Below the pieces are notes generated by a model. The model did not search any database. It worked only from the letters and a program-made list of their open reading frames with translations, and was not told where the DNA came from. A stretch of DNA of 64,000 nt from Azospirillum brasilense (GTDB lineage: Bacteria; Pseudomonadota; Alphaproteobacteria; Azospirillales; Azospirillaceae): the NCBI RefSeq assembly GCF_007827815.1, contig NZ_VITH01000007.1:62001-126000 (forward strand), read 5' to 3'. Shown here piece by piece: positions 19,112-27,736 of this stretch. Within the stretch, counting starts at the first letter, position 1. Every line of letters starts with the position of its first letter. A program made the position numbers and the translations under genes.

Positions 19112-19211
19112 CATCCTGGCGTACCGGGTCCTTGCGAGGGGGCTCGGCCCTGGGAGGGCGCGCCACCCGTTCCTACCTGAAGGAGTGCCATGATCCGCCA
19201 CCCGGCGGTCC

Positions 19212-19754
19212 GTGGAGCCTTCGAGGCAACAATCGGGTGCGCGGTTGAGCACGTTCGGGGTCGAGCTGGAAGTCCACATTGCGTCGCTGCGCCGCTACGC
19301 GCGCGCGCTGCTGCGCAACCGTTCGGATGCCGAGGATCTGGTGCAGGAGGCGTTGACGCGTGCGGTGGCGCGCGCCGACACCTTCAAGGCGGGGACGAAC
19401 CTGCGGGCGTGGCTTTTCACCATCCTGCACAACGTCCATGTCAATCAGGTCCGCTCCAAAGCGTCGCGGCCCGACGAGGTCGATGTGGACAGCGTCGAGT
19501 CGAAGCTGGTGACCCCGGCCCGGCAGGAGGAACGTGTGGAGTTGCGCGAGATGATGCGCGCGCTCGACGACCTGCCGGAGGAACAGCGCAAGGTGCTGCT
19601 CCTCGTCGCGCTGGAGGGCCTGAAATACGAAGAGGTCGCCGAGACGCTCGGCGTGCCGATCGGGACCGTCATGTCGCGCCTCTCGCGGGCGCGCGAGGCG
19701 GTCAGGGCGAAGCTGGCGAACGAGGGCTCGGTGGCTCTCAGGCGGGTGAAGTGA
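19212..19754 (+). CDS. ECF-family RNA polymerase sigma factor
   Basis: A 180-residue extracytoplasmic-function sigma factor. Region 2 (about residues 18-80) has the DLVQEALTRAVARADTFKAGTNLRAWLFTILHN block typical of alphaproteobacterial ECF/EcfG relatives; region 4 (about 115-170) has the helix-turn-helix YEEVAETLGVPIGTVMSRLSRARE. Its stop overlaps the start of the anti-sigma gene by one base (TGATG). The start is uncertain: GTG at 19212 or TTG at 19245 (giving MSTFGVELEV). A strong AAGGAG-tgcc-ATG at 19180-19192 is out of frame with it. Confidence 0.9.
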   Translation: MEPSRQQSGARLSTFGVELEVHIASLRRYARALLRNRSDAEDLVQEALTRAVARADTFKAGTNLRAWLFTILHNVHVNQVRSKASRPDEVDVDSVESKLVTPARQEERVELREMMRALDDLPEEQRKVLLLVALEGLKYEEVAETLGVPIGTVMSRLSRAREAVRAKLANEGSVALRRVK

Positions 19755-20707
19755 TGAACGCGCATTGCGTAACGGACGACGAACTGCACGCCTATGTGGA
19801 TGGGCAACTGGCTCCGGAACGCCGGCTCTTCGTGGAGCGATGGCTGGCCGACGACCCGGACGCCGCCCGCCGGGCGGAGGATTACCGCGCCCAGGCCGCG
19901 TTGCTGCACGAACTCTTCGACCCCGTGCTGCGCGAGCCGGCCAGCGGCCCGGTCGAGGAGCTGACGGGCAAGCTGCGCGGGCGCATGCCCGGCAACGACA
20001 ACGCCGCCCCCTGGCACGCCCGCCACTGGGTGCGCATGGCCGCGGCGGTGATGCTGATCGTCGGCGGGGCCGGCGGCGGCTGGCTGGGCCGCGGCGCCGT
20101 CGACCAGTCGCCGGTCGTCCAGCAGCGCCAGACGCTCCAGACCTTCGCCGAGGAGGCCACCCAGGCCCACCGCTTCTACACCTCCGACGAGCGCTTCCAG
20201 GTCGAGCTTGGCGCCGACAACCAGGACGAGCTGAACAGCTGGCTGTCCAAGCGCGTCGGGCGCGACGTGTTCGGCCCGGACCTCGGCGGGGTCGGGCTGC
20301 GGCTGATCGGCGGGCGGTCGCTGCCCACCGAGTTGGGGGCCGGCGCCCAGTACATGTACGTGAACGAGGCGAACAAGCGCGTCACCCTGTTCGTCGGCGC
20401 CCCGCGCTCCGGCAACCCGGCGAAGTTCGGCTTCTCGCAGAACGGCGACGTGGCGACCATCTACTGGGTGGAGGGGCCGCTGGCCTATGCGCTGGCCGGC
20501 CGGATGTCCAAGGAGGACCTGCTGCGCGTCGCCGAGGCCGTCTACAACGACGTCAAGGCCGGCCCGCGCCGCCCCGAGCCACAATCCCAGCAGAACCCGC
20601 AGCCCCAACAGCAACAGCAGCAGGAGCAGCAGCCCCAGCCGCAGCAGGACCAGCCGCCGGCCGGCGTCCAGCCGATCAGCGACACGCACAAGCCGAAGGA
20701 CAGCTGA
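19754..20707 (+). CDS. Membrane-anchored anti-sigma factor
   Basis: A 317-residue protein with an N-terminal anti-sigma domain (TDDELHAYVDGQLAPERR, about 7-60), a single membrane helix (about 95-113) and a large periplasmic part ending in a Gln/Pro-rich tail (about 280-300). The N-domain would hold the sigma factor made from the gene before it; release follows an envelope signal. It has no full HxxxCxxC zinc motif (one Cys at position 5). The start overlaps the sigma stop, so the two are made in a fixed ratio. The signal is unknown. Confidence 0.87.
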   Translation: MNAHCVTDDELHAYVDGQLAPERRLFVERWLADDPDAARRAEDYRAQAALLHELFDPVLREPASGPVEELTGKLRGRMPGNDNAAPWHARHWVRMAAAVMLIVGGAGGGWLGRGAVDQSPVVQQRQTLQTFAEEATQAHRFYTSDERFQVELGADNQDELNSWLSKRVGRDVFGPDLGGVGLRLIGGRSLPTELGAGAQYMYVNEANKRVTLFVGAPRSGNPAKFGFSQNGDVATIYWVEGPLAYALAGRMSKEDLLRVAEAVYNDVKAGPRRPEPQSQQNPQPQQQQQQEQQPQPQQDQPPAGVQPISDTHKPKDS

Positions 20708-20878
20708 GGTCGGAACGGAACCGTTGTGCCAGGGGCTCCCACCGCCCCTCGCACGTCCTGTCGGGATGATGCGACCCTTTATCATGTGACGTTGAGATAG
20801 CCTTCCGCCTTTCGTTTCCCGGTTTACTCTTGTCCCGCCGCCGCTCCACAATGCGCCGGTGACGGCGCGGAACGGGGC

Positions 20879-21544
20879 ATGCGGGACTGGTACTTCATCG
20901 GCGACAGCCACGTGCAAGCCTTCGAGGTCGCCGCAACGCTGCGTCTGCTCAACCGTCCGGCGCGCTGTCTGCCAGTCCCCGGAGCGACCTCGGTCGGCCT
21001 GCGCAACCCGGAGAGCCAGACCCACGCGGTCGCTCTCTTCAAGGAGGCGCTGCTCCCCGCCCAGGCGGACGCCATTCCTGTGATCCAACTCGGCGAGGTC
21101 GATTGCGGGTTCGTCATCTGGTGGCGGGCGCAGAGGCACGGTGATTGCGTCGAGCGGCAGTTGGAGGACTCGGTGGCCGCCTGCGCCGCCTTCGTGGATG
21201 ATCTGCTGGAGGGCGGCTATCCCACGCTGGTGCTGACCGGGGCGGTGCTGCCGACCATCCGCGACGGCGAGACAAGGGGCAAGGTCGCCCGCGCCCGGCA
21301 TGAGGTCACCGCCACGCTGCGCCAGCGCACCGAGCTGACCCACCGCTACAACGCCCGCCTGCGCAACGAGGCGGCGGCGCGCGGGCTGCCCTTTGTCGAC
21401 ATCACGCCGCGCATCACCGACCCGGACAGCGGGCTGGTCGCCGAGGCGTTCCGCAGCCCGAATCCCGGCGACCACCACCTCCACCCCATCCGCGCCGCCG
21501 AAGTCTGGGCGGAGGCGCTGAACGCGCTGGACCTGCCGTCATGA
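20879..21544 (+). CDS. SGNH-hydrolase-like protein of unknown substrate
   Basis: A 221-residue protein with features of an SGNH/GDSL-like fold: GDSH at 8-11 near the N-terminus, a central GEVDCGF block, and a C-terminal DHHLHP that could supply the Asp-His pair. No signal peptide is present, so it is probably cytosolic. In polysaccharide loci such proteins can add or remove acyl groups. It overlaps the next gene by 4 bases (ATGA at 21541-21544), so the two likely work together on a glycan. The ribosome site is weak. Function not established. Confidence 0.65.
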   Translation: MRDWYFIGDSHVQAFEVAATLRLLNRPARCLPVPGATSVGLRNPESQTHAVALFKEALLPAQADAIPVIQLGEVDCGFVIWWRAQRHGDCVERQLEDSVAACAAFVDDLLEGGYPTLVLTGAVLPTIRDGETRGKVARARHEVTATLRQRTELTHRYNARLRNEAAARGLPFVDITPRITDPDSGLVAEAFRSPNPGDHHLHPIRAAEVWAEALNALDLPS

Positions 21545-23214
21545 CCGACGCGATGGACTTTCTCCGCGCGGGCGCCGCCGCGCTTCAGCGGGGCGACCGG
21601 GCCGGCGCGGAACGCCGGGTCGTCCGTGCGCTGGCGCTGGTCCCCGGCCATGGCGAGGCCTGGAACATCCTGGGCGTTCTGGCCGTCTCCGCCGGCGACC
21701 CCGCCGGAGGGGAGGCGCGCTTCCGCAGGGCGTCGGCCTGCGCGCCCGACAACCCCGCCTACGCGCGCAGCCAGGCGGAATGCCTCAAGCGACAGGGGCG
21801 GGCGGACCGGGCGTCGGCCCTGCTGGCCGGTGCCGTGCGCCGCGCCGTGCTGTCGCCGGATCTTGCCTGCGATCTCGGCGATTTGCGGCTGGGCGCGCGG
21901 GATGGGGCGGCGGCGGTGGCGCTCTACCGGCTGGCGCTGGCGCTCGCCCCCGGCCACGCCCGCAGCCTGAACAATCTTGCGGAGGCGCTGGGCACGGCGG
22001 AACGGCCGGAGGCGGCGGCCGAGGCCTTCGCCCGGCTGGCGGTGCTGCGCGGCACGGCCGCCGCCTGGGGGGCGGCGGGGGCGGCGCTGCTGGCGGCGTG
22101 GCGGCAGGACGAGGCGCGCGCTGCGCTGCGCCGGGCGGCAGCGCTCGACCCGTCCGCGGCCGAGCCCTGGGCCAACCTGGGCTTCGCCGGGCTGGGCCGG
22201 CACGCGGTCGCCCTGGCCGAGGCCGCCTTCGAGCGCGCCTTGCGTCTGGCGCCGGGGATGGACACGGCGCGGGCAGGGCGGGGAACGCTGCGGATGCTCA
22301 CCGGGCGCCTGCGCGCCGGGGCGGCGGATTACGAGGCGCGGTTGAGCCTGCCCGCCTTCGCGCCGTCGCGCTCCTACAGCCGGCCGGTCTGGGACGGTCG
22401 GGTCCGGCCGGGCCGGACGCTGCTGATCCACGCCGACCGCGGCCATGGCGACGCCATCCAGTTCATCCGCTACGCCCCGCTGCTGCGGGCGCAGGGGATG
22501 CGCGTGGTCTTCCACGGGCCGGAGGGGCTGCTCGCCCTGTTCCGCGCGTCGGAGCTGGTGGACGAGCTGTCCGGGATCGACGGGCCGCCGCCGGCCCACG
22601 ACGTCCATATCCCCATCATGAGCCTGATCCATCGCATGGGCACCGACCTGGACAGTGTGCCCGCCGCCGTTCCCTATCTGCGGGCGCCCGGCGCGGCGGC
22701 GCGGCGGTGGGCGGACCGGCTGGCCGGGCTGCGCGGGGTGAAGGCGGGGCTGGTCTGGCACGGTTCGGTCGCCTTTCCCTACCACCGCCAGCGCTCGCCG
22801 GGGTTCGAGGCGGTGCGGCCGCTGACCGGTATCCCCGGCGTGACGGCGGTCCTGCTCCAGGTCGGGCACGGGCGTTCGGAACTGGAGCGCTGCCCCCCGT
22901 TCGGACCGGTCCTGGACCTGGGAGCGGAACTGCGCGATTTCGCCGACACCGCCGCGGCCATCCAGGCGCTGGACATCGTCATCAGCCCCTGCACCGCCGT
23001 GGCCCACCTCGCCGGAGCGCTGGGGAAACCGGTGGCGGTGCTGCTCGACCAGGGGGCGGAATGGCGCTGGATGCACGGGCGGACGGATTCGCCCTGGTAC
23101 CCGACGGCCCGTCTCTACCGCCAATCCGTGTTCGGCAACTGGACGGAGCCGGTGGACCGGCTGCGCCGCGATCTGACTAAAGCGGGCTTTCCTTGGAGGA
23201 TCCGGTCTGCTTAG
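21541..23214 (+). CDS. TPR protein with C-terminal glycosyltransferase-like domain
   Basis: A 557-residue protein. Residues 1 to about 270 form seven or so tetratricopeptide repeats (for example GEAWNILGVLAVSAGDPAGGEARFRRA). The C-terminal half resembles the GT9/heptosyltransferase half fold seen in TPR-glycosyltransferase fusions: LLIHADRGHGDAIQFIRY, then KAGLVWHGS, then ISPCTAVAHLAGALGKPVAVLL. It is translationally coupled to the SGNH-like gene. Possible roles are flagellin, pilus or polysaccharide glycosylation; no direct evidence. The end overlaps the convergent unknown gene by 38 bases. Confidence 0.78.
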   Translation: MTDAMDFLRAGAAALQRGDRAGAERRVVRALALVPGHGEAWNILGVLAVSAGDPAGGEARFRRASACAPDNPAYARSQAECLKRQGRADRASALLAGAVRRAVLSPDLACDLGDLRLGARDGAAAVALYRLALALAPGHARSLNNLAEALGTAERPEAAAEAFARLAVLRGTAAAWGAAGAALLAAWRQDEARAALRRAAALDPSAAEPWANLGFAGLGRHAVALAEAAFERALRLAPGMDTARAGRGTLRMLTGRLRAGAADYEARLSLPAFAPSRSYSRPVWDGRVRPGRTLLIHADRGHGDAIQFIRYAPLLRAQGMRVVFHGPEGLLALFRASELVDELSGIDGPPPAHDVHIPIMSLIHRMGTDLDSVPAAVPYLRAPGAAARRWADRLAGLRGVKAGLVWHGSVAFPYHRQRSPGFEAVRPLTGIPGVTAVLLQVGHGRSELERCPPFGPVLDLGAELRDFADTAAAIQALDIVISPCTAVAHLAGALGKPVAVLLDQGAEWRWMHGRTDSPWYPTARLYRQSVFGNWTEPVDRLRRDLTKAGFPWRIRSA

Positions 23215-23845
23215 ACGCACTCCCTCCAAAAATATTCTGCATTTGCTTCATGGTGGGTGTTTCGTTGATTGAAACGGTTTTCTTTTCGGAACTCCATTGT
23301 TCCAGATAAATTTTCTTTTCAAATTCCTCAATTGGAATGCCGCTGCTCGTCACTTCACAGGGAACCGGTGCTGGATCCTTTTCCGAGCGGAGTTCATTGT
23401 ACGGCATATTTGTTTCTTTGTTGAAGCGATGCACAACAAAGGATTTTCTTCTGACAGAGGTTCGGCATACCGCCCATCTGATCTCGATCAGCCGGCCTTT
23501 CCACTTGTCCACGGCATAGGCAAGAATTGCACTGAGTGGAACGATGCAGTCCGGACGGGCCTGAATCAAGTAGGTGTCGGTATCCCAAGGCCCTTCCAGA
23601 AAAGCCTGAGCGCGCATCTCGCACTCCAAGGAAATGGAGTCGCACGAATAATGCTCGCAGAGCGGAGTGGTCACCACCCCCGTGGGCAGAGGGGATGTGA
23701 AGGCGCCCTTGAGGATCGCGGATGAAAAATCTTTCCCCACCGAGTTTCCCTGGCATCCGTACCAAGTGAGGGCCACTTTCTCCGGCACGTTGCACAAGAG
23801 ATTTTCGTCGCACCGCCCGTGGCCGCCAATGAATATTATGATCAT
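23177..23845 (-). CDS. Unknown protein in AT-richer island (possible Stv-like domain)
   Basis: A 222-residue protein of clearly lower GC and different codon use (ATA, AAA, TTT are common) than its surroundings, suggesting transfer. A good AAGGAG precedes the ATG at 23845. It begins with IIIFIGGHGR, then NVPEKVALTWYG, a pattern that recalls the GHG...VP...V.F/W core of putative adhesin (Stv)-type domains linked to secreted effectors; this likeness is weak and from memory. The first half has six cysteines. The last 60 residues are Lys/Ser/Glu rich and look disordered. No signal peptide or membrane segment is seen. Its 3' end overlaps the TPR gene. Confidence 0.6.
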   Translation of the reverse strand: MIIIFIGGHGRCDENLLCNVPEKVALTWYGCQGNSVGKDFSSAILKGAFTSPLPTGVVTTPLCEHYSCDSISLECEMRAQAFLEGPWDTDTYLIQARPDCIVPLSAILAYAVDKWKGRLIEIRWAVCRTSVRRKSFVVHRFNKETNMPYNELRSEKDPAPVPCEVTSSGIPIEEFEKKIYLEQWSSEKKTVSINETPTMKQMQNIFGGSASKQTGSSKESPL

Positions 23846-23943
23846 CTCCGTCTCCTTCGCCTTGCTCCATGATGACGGGCCATGATGGTGATTCGTGAAC
23901 TTGGGCGTTCACGTGTCAGGCGACGGGCAACCTTAACCAAGGA

Positions 23944-23988
23944 GGTCCGGACATGGGTGGTCCGGACATGGGTGGTCCAGACAGGGGC
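23944..23988. repeat. Three tandem 15-bp repeats
   Basis: GGTCCGGACATGGGT occurs twice exactly (23944-23958 and 23959-23973), followed by a diverged third copy, GGTCCAGACAGGGGC (23974-23988). Confidence 0.85.
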
Positions 23989-24027
23989 GGCACGGCATGG
24001 CTTTTCGCCCGCACGCGCGATGGATGT

Positions 24028-24068
24028 GCACGCTCCACCAAAAGCGGTCGGCTCTTGGTGGAGCGTGC
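24028..24068. repeat. Long perfect inverted repeat
   Basis: GCACGCTCCACCAA (24028-24041) and its exact reverse complement TTGGTGGAGCGTGC (24055-24068) are separated by 13 bases; after one mismatch a further three inner pairs are possible. There is no T-tract, so it is not a classical terminator in either direction. Confidence 0.85.
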
Positions 24069-24109
24069 AGGAGCAGCTTGCGCGCAGGTGCGGCAGCCCT
24101 ACGGCAGCG

Positions 24110-24141
24110 GCTCTTGATCCTGACCTTTCAAAATCAAGAGC
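24110..24141. repeat. Second inverted repeat in the same gap
   Basis: GCTCTTGAT (24110-24118) pairs with ATCAAGAGC (24133-24141) across a 14-base loop; outside the stem, a few more bases can pair with mismatches. On the minus strand it lies about 75 bases after the indolepyruvate oxidoreductase stop. Confidence 0.8.
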
Positions 24142-24217
24142 TTCTGCGGTTGCCAACCGTCGGCGCGGATATCGGCGATCATCATCAATGACGGTCGATA
24201 TCACGCCGCGGCCGATA

Positions 24218-27200
24218 TTACTCAGCCGCCAACGGCTGCGGGGCGGCGGGCTGGCGGAAGCCATCGAGCAGGGCGGCCTCCTTCGCCTTGGCCGCCGCGA
24301 CGTTGCGGGCCTTCACCGGGCCGTAGCCGCGCATTTCCTGCGGCAGGCGGGCGATCTCCACCGCCATGGCGTGGTTGTCGCGGGTCAGGCCGTGCAGGAT
24401 TTCGCCCATAATCGCTTCGTACTCCGCGATCAGGCGGCGCTCCATGCGGCGCTCGGCCAGCCAGCCGAACGGGTCGAGCGGGCTGCCGCGCAGGCGCTTG
24501 CCTTTGGCGAGCAGGCGCAGGGCTTTCAGCATCCACGGGCCGAAGCGCTTCTTCTTCGGCTCGCCGCCGTCCTCGCCGCTCTCGCCCATCACCGGCGGGG
24601 CCATGTGGAAGACCAGCTTGTAGTCGCCCTCGAACATGCGCCCGACCTGTTCGACGAAACCGGTGTCGGTGTAGAGCCGGGCCACCTCATACTCGTCCTT
24701 GTAGGCGAGCAGCTTGAAATAGCCCTTGGCGACAGCCTCGGTCAGGGCGGTGGAGCCGGGGAGCCTCTGCCCCTCGACGCGCCGCGTCCAGTCGACCAGC
24801 GCGTGGTAGCGGCTGGCGTAGGCCGCGTCCTGATAGTCGGTCAGGAAGGCGGTGCGGCGGGCGATGGTTTCGTCCAGGCTGGCCGAGGGGCGGCGCTGGT
24901 CGAGGATGAACAGGTCATGAGATGCCGCCTGCTCCTGCGGCGGGTTGGCGGCGGCTTCCACCGCGGCCAGATCGACGGCGGCGCGGCGGCCCCAGTTGAA
25001 GGCGTCGGTGTTCATCTTGACCGCCACGCCGTTCAGCTCGATCGCCTTCAGGATGGCCTCGGCGGTGATCGGGATCAGACCCTTCTGCCACGCGTAGCCC
25101 ATCAGGAAGGGGTTGGTGGCGATGCTGTCGCCCATCAGCGCGGTTGCCAGTTTGGTCGCGTCGAAGGCGTTCACCGCACCCTCGCCGCAGGCCTTGCGGA
25201 TGTCGGCCACCAGATCGCGCACCGGCACCGCGAAATCCGGCTTCTTCAGGAAGTCCACGGTGATGGTGTCGTGGGTGTTGATGACCGCGCGGGTGTGGCC
25301 GTGCGCCATCTTCGACAGGGCGTCGCCCGCCCCGGCGACGATCAGGTCGCAGCCCACCACCGCGTCGGCCCCGCCCGCCGCGATGCGGACGGAATGGATG
25401 TCCTCCGGCGTGGCGGCGATGCGGATGTGGCTGGTCACCGCGCCGCCCTTCTGGGCGAGGCCGGTCATGTCGAGCACGCCGACGCCCTTGCCCTCGATGT
25501 GGGCGGCCATGCCGAGCAGGGCGCCGATGGTCACCACGCCGGTGCCGCCGACGCCGGTGACGTAGATGCCCCAGGGCCGGTCGAGCGCGGGCAGGGTCGG
25601 GGTGCGCAGGTCCGACGCGTCGGCTCCGGCCTTGGCGGCACCCGTCTTCGATTCGACCGGTTTCGGCTTGCGGAGCTGCCCGCCCTCCACCGTCACGAAG
25701 CTGGGGCAGAAGCCCTTGGTGCAGGAATAGTCCTTGTTACAGCTCGACTGGTCGATCTGACGCTTGCGCCCGAACTCGGTCTCCAGCGGCACCACCGACA
25801 CGCAGGAGGATTTGGCGGAACAGTCGCCGCAGCCCTCGCAGACCAGCTCGTTGATGATCACGCGCTTGGCCGGGTCGACCATCTTGCCGCGCTTGCGGCG
25901 GCGGCGCTTCTCGGTGGCGCAGGTCTGGTCGTAGATCAGGACGCTGACGCCGGAGACCTCGCGCATCTCCTTCTGCACGCGGTCCAGGTCGTCGCGGTGC
26001 TCGACGTTGGTGTACTGGGGCAGGCCGTCGCCGATGCCGTACTTCTCCGGTTCGTCGGACACGACGACGATGCGGCCCACGCCCTCGGCGCGGAGCTGGT
26101 TGGCGAGCGACTGGACGGTCAGCGTGCCGTCCACCGGCTGGCCGCCGGTCATCGCCACGGCGTCGTTGAACAGGATCTTGTAGGTGATGTTGGCCTTCGC
26201 CGCGATGGACTGGCGGATGGCCAGGATGCCGGAGTGGTAGTAGGTGCCGTCGCCGAGGTTGGCGAAAATGTGCTTCTCCTCGGTGAAGGGCGCCTGACCG
26301 ACCCAGGGCACGCCCTCGCCGCCCATCTGGGTGAAGGTGTCGGTCTTGCGGTCCAGCCACGTCGCCATGTAGTGGCAGCCGATGCCGCCCAGCGCGCGGC
26401 TGCCCTCCGGCACATGGGTGGAGGTGTTGTGCGGACAGCCGGAGCAGAAGGTCGGCTTGCGGATGACGCGGGCCTGATGGGCCTTCTGCTTTTCCTGGGC
26501 GTCCAGGAAGGCGACGCGGCGCTTCAGGTTCTCGTTGTCGACGAAGCGCTCCAGCCGGCGCCCGATGACCACGGCGATCTGCGCGGGCGACAGCTCACCG
26601 GCGGAGGGGAGGATCCACTCGCCGTGCTCGTCGAACTTGCCGACCACCTTCGGGCGGACGTCGGGGTGCCAGTTGTAGAGCTGCTCCTTGAGCTGGTTCT
26701 CGATGACCGCGCGCTTCTCCTCGACCACGACGATCTCGTCGAGCCCCTCGGCGAAGTGGCGCACGCCGTCGCGCTCCAGCGGCCAGGGCATGCCGACCTT
26801 GTAGACGGTGAGGCCCCAGTCGGCGGCCATCGCCTCGGTGATTCCCAGCTCGTCGAAGGCCTGCCGGACGTCCAGATAGCTCTTGCCGGTGGTGACGATG
26901 CCGAAGCGCGGTCGGGGGGAGGACACCATCACCTTGTCCAGCCGGTTGGCACGCGCGAACGCCAGGGCGGCGTACAGCTTGTGCTTCATCAGCCGGTATT
27001 CCTGCTCCAGCGGCGGGTCGGGCCAGCGGATGTTCAGGCCGCCCGGCGGCATCGCGAAGTCGGCGGGGACGATCGGGCTGACGCGGTGCGGGTCGATGGT
27101 CACCGAGGCCGAGGTGTCCACCGTCTCGGCGATCGTCTTCATGGCGATCCAGCAGCCGGAATACCGGCTCATCGCCCAGCCGATCAGGCCGTAATCCAGG

Positions 27201-27736
27201 ATCTCCTGCACGCCCGACGGGTTCAGCACGGGAATCATCGCGTGCATGAAGGCGTGTTCGGACTGGTGCGGGAAGGTGGAGGACTTGGCGTTGTGGTCGT
27301 CGCCGGTCAGCACCAGCACGCCGCCGTTGCGCGAGGTGCCGGCGGCGTTGGCGTGCTTGAACACGTCGCCCGACCGGTCGACGCCCGGACCCTTGCCGTA
27401 CCACATGGAATAGACGCCGTCGTACTTGGCGCCGGGGAACATGCCGACCTGCTGGCTGCCCCAGACGGCGGTGGCGCCCAGCTCCTCGTTCACGCCGGGC
27501 TGGAAGCGGATGTGGTTCTTCTCCAGGAACTTGCGCGCGTTCCACAAATTCTGGTCGAAGCCGCCCAAGGGCGATCCGCGGTACCCCGAAATGAAACAGG
27601 CGGTGTTCAACCCGGCGGCAAGATCGCGCTGGCGCTGCATCATCGGAAGGCGCACCAGCGCCTGGGTTCCCGTCAGGTACACGCGCCCCTGTTCAAGCGC
27701 GTACTTGTCGTCAAGGGTCACGGTTGCGAGAGCCAT
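24218..27736 (-). CDS. Indolepyruvate ferredoxin oxidoreductase, fused subunits
   Basis: A 1172-residue fused 2-oxoacid:ferredoxin oxidoreductase that decarboxylates indolepyruvate (and related aryl pyruvates) to the acyl-CoA, passing electrons to ferredoxin. Order: the alpha pyrimidine-binding part with YRGSPLGGFD near 50, a TPP-binding part with CSGCPHNTSTH and GGEGVPW (about 420-470), a Cys-rich 4Fe-4S segment VCEGCGDCSAKSSC plus CNKDYSCTKGFC (about 625-685), then the gamma part GVGGTGVVTIG (about 722). The ATG at 27736 follows AAAGGGGATGG. In a plant-associated bacterium it may compete with auxin synthesis for indolepyruvate (inferred). Confidence 0.94.
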   Translation of the reverse strand: MALATVTLDDKYALEQGRVYLTGTQALVRLPMMQRQRDLAAGLNTACFISGYRGSPLGGFDQNLWNARKFLEKNHIRFQPGVNEELGATAVWGSQQVGMFPGAKYDGVYSMWYGKGPGVDRSGDVFKHANAAGTSRNGGVLVLTGDDHNAKSSTFPHQSEHAFMHAMIPVLNPSGVQEILDYGLIGWAMSRYSGCWIAMKTIAETVDTSASVTIDPHRVSPIVPADFAMPPGGLNIRWPDPPLEQEYRLMKHKLYAALAFARANRLDKVMVSSPRPRFGIVTTGKSYLDVRQAFDELGITEAMAADWGLTVYKVGMPWPLERDGVRHFAEGLDEIVVVEEKRAVIENQLKEQLYNWHPDVRPKVVGKFDEHGEWILPSAGELSPAQIAVVIGRRLERFVDNENLKRRVAFLDAQEKQKAHQARVIRKPTFCSGCPHNTSTHVPEGSRALGGIGCHYMATWLDRKTDTFTQMGGEGVPWVGQAPFTEEKHIFANLGDGTYYHSGILAIRQSIAAKANITYKILFNDAVAMTGGQPVDGTLTVQSLANQLRAEGVGRIVVVSDEPEKYGIGDGLPQYTNVEHRDDLDRVQKEMREVSGVSVLIYDQTCATEKRRRRKRGKMVDPAKRVIINELVCEGCGDCSAKSSCVSVVPLETEFGRKRQIDQSSCNKDYSCTKGFCPSFVTVEGGQLRKPKPVESKTGAAKAGADASDLRTPTLPALDRPWGIYVTGVGGTGVVTIGALLGMAAHIEGKGVGVLDMTGLAQKGGAVTSHIRIAATPEDIHSVRIAAGGADAVVGCDLIVAGAGDALSKMAHGHTRAVINTHDTITVDFLKKPDFAVPVRDLVADIRKACGEGAVNAFDATKLATALMGDSIATNPFLMGYAWQKGLIPITAEAILKAIELNGVAVKMNTDAFNWGRRAAVDLAAVEAAANPPQEQAASHDLFILDQRRPSASLDETIARRTAFLTDYQDAAYASRYHALVDWTRRVEGQRLPGSTALTEAVAKGYFKLLAYKDEYEVARLYTDTGFVEQVGRMFEGDYKLVFHMAPPVMGESGEDGGEPKKKRFGPWMLKALRLLAKGKRLRGSPLDPFGWLAERRMERRLIAEYEAIMGEILHGLTRDNHAMAVEIARLPQEMRGYGPVKARNVAAAKAKEAALLDGFRQPAAPQPLAAE

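Larger units (their letters stand above)
23846..24217. other. Gene-free gap of tandem repeats and hairpins
   Basis: 372 bases between the unknown gene and the 3' end of the indolepyruvate oxidoreductase gene. No open frame here looks coding. It holds a three-copy 15-base tandem repeat, a 14-base perfect hairpin, a 9-base hairpin and a further inverted ATATCGGC/GCCGATAT pair near 24169-24218. It may be a dispersed intergenic element or the remains of the event that brought in the neighbouring AT-richer gene. Confidence 0.5.

Noticed and set aside
23997..24191. A 64-codon plus-strand frame in the palindromic gap
   Set aside because: It spans both hairpins, has no ribosome site and shows no recognisable motif.
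23842..24264. A 140-codon minus-strand frame in the same gap
   Set aside because: It includes the tandem repeats and the end of the neighbouring gene and is composition-biased; probably not coding.
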